From Zygnema cylindricum (lineage: Eukaryota; Streptophyta; Zygnematophyceae; Zygnematales; Zygnemataceae), in the NCBI GenBank assembly GCA_037447655.1, contig JBBHKE010002853.1:292201-354200 (forward strand): a stretch of DNA of 62,000 bases, read 5' to 3'. The translations under genes were made by a program, and so were the position numbers. Of the stretch, positions 45,998 through 62,000 are shown one piece after another; the stretch's first letter is position 1, and each line of letters begins with the position of its first letter. Under the pieces are notes generated by a model. That model saw nothing but the letters and a program-made list of their open reading frames with translations. It had not been told where the DNA came from and did no database searches.

Positions 45998-46638
45998 CAT
46001 AGTTAAAAAGCAGGTGAAAGTAGGCCCATACAATATGCCTATTGTATGTAAAAACATATAATATGACCTTAAGACCCATATTGTATGGGTTGCAAAATGA
46101 AGAAAAATAGTAACAGGGTTGAGTTGCACATCGATCGATAGAGAATTAAACGTCTTGTCTAAATTTTGAAAAACATTCGGACAATTTTTTTTTTTGTGAG
46201 TTTTGAGGTATTTTTTATTTAAACCATCAGATTCGGACGATCGGACTGGTCGCTGATCAAAGTAGCGATCTAAGAAGATCACATGAAAAGCACATAACAC
46301 AACTTACGATAGGACTATTTGTCATATTAGCGTCTGCAATTTTGAAGGCCACACTAAATAAAGCCTCAAATTGACTAACCAGGCAATATGTTTTGGTTGC
46401 CCGTCCGCGTTTTTTTTTCGGGTTTTCTTTCCCGCGGAATGTCATCCTACGCCGTGTCAGTTCGCTAAAAAATTTCGTCCGACGGCATGCGCTGTAATAT
46501 GATCATACGTCAGATTCGTACGTTCGTATAAGAGTGTCCACAACGCACACACATACAGTGTGCCTACACGCGAGTTTTGTGCCAAGTTTTGTGCGCCTAC
46601 CAAAGGCCTACCATAAAAACTTCTATTTTTGAACTATG
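45998..46638. mobile_element. hAT-like MITE
   Basis: CATAGTTAAAAAG at the left and TTTTTGAACTATG at the right are flanked by ATTTACAC (45990-45997) and ATTAACAC (46639-46646), an 8-bp duplication with one difference. Internal parts match 4453-4909 in inverted order. Confidence 0.7.
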
Positions 46639-46649
46639 ATTAACACTAA

Positions 46650-47387
46650 GGGTGAAGTTCCATCACACGTTTCTGTAATTGTACGGCCAACTCTACAGAC
46701 CGGGTCGATTGAGAGCGTTGTTCCATTAGGCGGTCTCTGTAAACATAAAAAATTCGTTTACTGAAGCGACCGTTCCATTGTGTCGGGTCAGTAACCGACA
46801 TTGTTTTTTGCCTGGCACACTTTGATTTGGCCACGTAATATAAGAATACGATTCTGATAATCTTCAGAGAATCTCTGATAGCAAATTGTGACCACGTATT
46901 CGTACCAGCGAAGGTAAAAAGTGACTCGTACGACGTATTGAATAAAATCTGTACGGGCGGACGAAACTTAAGATTTGTAAAAGCGAACGAAAATGTCAAA
47001 ATGGTTAGTGGATCGCGTGAAATAACATCCTCCGTCAAAGATTTTTTTGCGCCCTGGCGGAAGGCACATGTCATATGCGACGTGTACCCACGTGGTCGCG
47101 TGGTCGTCGTGGATATTTGTTCACTTTTCCACGTGGCACGATGTTATTTGTTCAGGCGCTAAGAATTGACCTACTCCGGGTCACTTGTTGCGAACTGAAA
47201 GTGTCAGACGATGGAGTATACGATTATGCATCCGACGGTCCACGTTTACGCCCATAAACGTGGAGAATAAAATCCCTCATTCAGTTGGCTTGTTTTTCTG
47301 ACATTTTATTTTTTTTGGTACGGTACTGTACGAAAGAGTACGGCTTTCAGTAGACAACGACATTTTTTCCCTAATGGAACCTTACCC
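46650..47387. mobile_element. Tourist/Harbinger-like MITE (TAA target)
   Basis: GGGTGAAGTTCCAT at the left and ATGGAACCTTACCC at the right, with TAA at 46647-46649 and 47388-47390. It abuts the target duplication of the preceding hAT-like MITE. It contains a 142-codon open frame on the minus strand of unknown origin. Confidence 0.65.
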
Positions 47388-47390
47388 TAA

Positions 47391-49025
47391 GAATCTCGAA
47401 GCACTGCCTTTCTCAACAGTTTTTTGCATACAAATTTCGTTTAAAACCTGCTCGTGCTTGTAATAAATGTTACACGTGCGGTACGATGTTTGTAACGGAA
47501 GGGGAAAAGACAAATATTGTACGGAAGGTACATGACAAGGACGCGATCTCGTCAAACACTGAGCTCGTCATTTTCGAGATTCTTCAAATTGTAGTTTTTC
47601 AAAGTATACTATGTAGATGCCACGGGTTTTGTGTAGTGAGATTTAGAGTGGATGTGAGATATGCGTTTCGTGTATATATTGTGCCCTTTAATATTGTTCG
47701 TACGGAATTTCAAAATTTGCAAGTGTACGGAATAGGTTCGCACTATCCGTACAATTTGGTCCGCATGAGAACGTCAAGATTGGTGTTTTTCACGTTTTTG
47801 TTCTTCTTTAATAAGAAAAGTCTCGTGAATTTATCAAAATGTTCACAATTGTGAATAACATATTATGCTTTTGAACAATGTGGACAAGCAATGGCAAACC
47901 TTCAAATCCAGTATCAATAATTAAATCAATAATTAAATTAATAATTAAAAAATATCATTGGTTATCATAACTAGATCGCATAAGTAATTCCCAAGTCTAT
48001 CTTTTGTGGAAATTTCTTACGTCGATTGAAATTTTCTAGCTTACTAAGTCCTACTCCTATAAGAGAACTAAAATATTATAGATATTAATGGATCGAACTA
48101 ATAAAATATTTATGGTTGGAATATGCTACTCTATGGAACCATATCTTTGTTTAAAAATAAATTTATCCGTTGGCATAGTATACAGCCAAAAAATGTTAAT
48201 TATATCTAAGCTTTCTTAAATTGACCTACAATGTCGTCACATAAAACTAACTTCAACCTATTTCTAAGCTTTTTGAATTGGTCTAGCTAAGTAAAATACA
48301 AAACTTTCTTCATATAATCTAAGCTCTATTGCAAAACATCAAATCAAAGTGAATTAATGAACATTTTAAGTTCTTTTCTAGCACCACTTTATGAAATATA
48401 TTCCTATTCAAGATCGAAGCTGAAACAAAGCTACAAGAAGCAAGGAAGTTAATAGTAGAAAAATCTTCTCCTCCTATAAGATTGTTCCATGCGTATACAT
48501 GTATAAGCTTGTCAAATATAGTTGTCAAAACAGTCGCATAGTAATTAAGTAATAACATATTGTTGTCCTTATAAATATAGATTTCTGGTGTATAGTAATC
48601 CCATTTTGGTATCAATGCCGAATATCGAATGCCGGTTGTCGTACCTCATGAGTCATATACCCCATATAATGTGTAAAATACCGAATCTTTATTATCAAAT
48701 GTTGAATAACAAATGTCGAATATCAAAATGTTGAATGTCGATTTTGAATTGTCGAATGCCAATTTTTTCATGTTTGACTTTGGAAGACCGAAAATTTTAT
48801 ATCCTTAGTTAAAATTCCAAATGTTCAAAAGTCAAATATGAAGCTTTTCCATCTTCCAACTTCCATCCGAACTCCAATGTCATTTCCTTTGAATTACCCC
48901 ATCAAATTCCTCATAAACTCCTTCTAAAAAATGTGTGAATGTATTATGAATTCGTCGTAAATTCCTCATAAATTCCTTAAAAAGTCCTCAGAAAGTCTTC
49001 ATAAAGTCCTTATACTAAGAAATTC
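47391..49025. other. Intergenic, 3' flank of the G8 gene
   Basis: AT-rich. GTCGAAT words repeat at 48610-48790 and an imperfect AATTCCTCATAAA array lies at about 48890-49015. No additional gene is recognised. Confidence 0.5.
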
Positions 49026-61648
<12,623 letters not shown>

Positions 61649-62000
61649 GTTGACCTCCAGAGTTGTCGTTTTCTTCCAAAGGCAAAATCTTGATTGATAA
61701 TTCGAACTCAAAACTTTAAATTTGAGTTCAATTTTCTCTCTTCTCTCTCACTCCCTCTCTTATTTATTTCGCTCTCTCTCTTAATTTTCTCTCTCTCTCT
61801 CTCTTAATTTTCTCTCTTAATTTTCTCTCCCTCTTAATTTTCTCTCTCTCTTAGTTTTCTCCTGTGTGTCTCTCTCTCCCTCCTCTCTCGCTTTCGCTTT
61901 CTCGCTCTCCTTCTCTTGCTATGTGTGTGTGTATCCCCCTCTCTCTCTCTCTCTCTATCTCTCTTTGTGTGCCCTACATGTATTCCCTTGAACCTTTCGA
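61649..62000. other. 5' flank of the G8 gene, CT-rich
   Basis: TCTCTC/TTAATTTTCTCTC tracts on the plus strand. No TATA box could be assigned on the minus strand. An in-frame extension upstream of the first ATG starts with TTG and is not proposed as coding. Confidence 0.5.

Noticed and set aside
61649-61711. N-terminal extension of the G8 protein starting at 61711
   Set aside because: The start codon would be TTG; the first ATG, at 61648, begins a clean signal peptide.

Overview
The window is nuclear DNA of a eukaryote. It holds two intron-rich genes with GT-AG introns, long (CT)n/(GA)n microsatellites, MITEs and LTR elements. The gene at 8.9-19.1 kb is a plant-type PRP39. The gene at 49.0-61.6 kb (minus strand) encodes a secreted G8/beta-helix protein with an extensin-like SPPPP tail, which points to the green lineage, perhaps a streptophyte alga or other non-seed plant. 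The species cannot be named from this sequence.

Layout. 1-8.5 kb is transposon-derived: two copies of a decayed 2-kb repeat, with MITEs inserted in and between them. 8.7-19.1 kb is PRP39 (13 exons, 856 aa). 19.4-20.85 kb is a near-perfect inverted repeat with arms of about 640 bp. 20.9-30.6 kb carries a broken gag/protease element, a 515-bp TRIM retrotransposon, a broken FAR1/MULE transposase and a Tourist-like MITE. 30.7-32.3 kb is an intronless 520-codon ORF of unknown function, packed with ACGT-core boxes and ending in an A27 tract. 36.2-40.2 kb is a copia-like LTR element with no recognisable pol. 41.5-47.4 kb is a cluster of TIR elements of at least four families. 49.0-61.6 kb is the G8-domain gene (21 coding exons plus one optional exon).

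Three observations stand out. (1) The TRIM at 25,001-25,515 is structurally complete (99% identical LTRs, CACAG target duplication, initiator-Met primer site, polypurine tract), and each LTR contains a tRNA-like unit with a full cloverleaf, A and B boxes and a T4 terminator. That arrangement is reminiscent of Cassandra, which carries 5S RNA in its LTRs. (2) Nearly every PRP39 intron, and several introns of the G8 gene, contain a degenerate copy of the adjoining exon edge, usually with its splice site. These 'exon-edge echoes' look like tandem duplications across exon-intron junctions; one gives a 42-nt in-frame optional exon and another an in-frame stop. (3) The large palindrome just downstream of PRP39 could give a long hairpin RNA.

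The two host genes are unrelated in function: PRP39 is a U1 snRNP-associated splicing factor, and the G8 protein is predicted to be extracellular. All exon boundaries are inferred from splice consensus, reading phase and protein-family resemblance; no transcript data were available.
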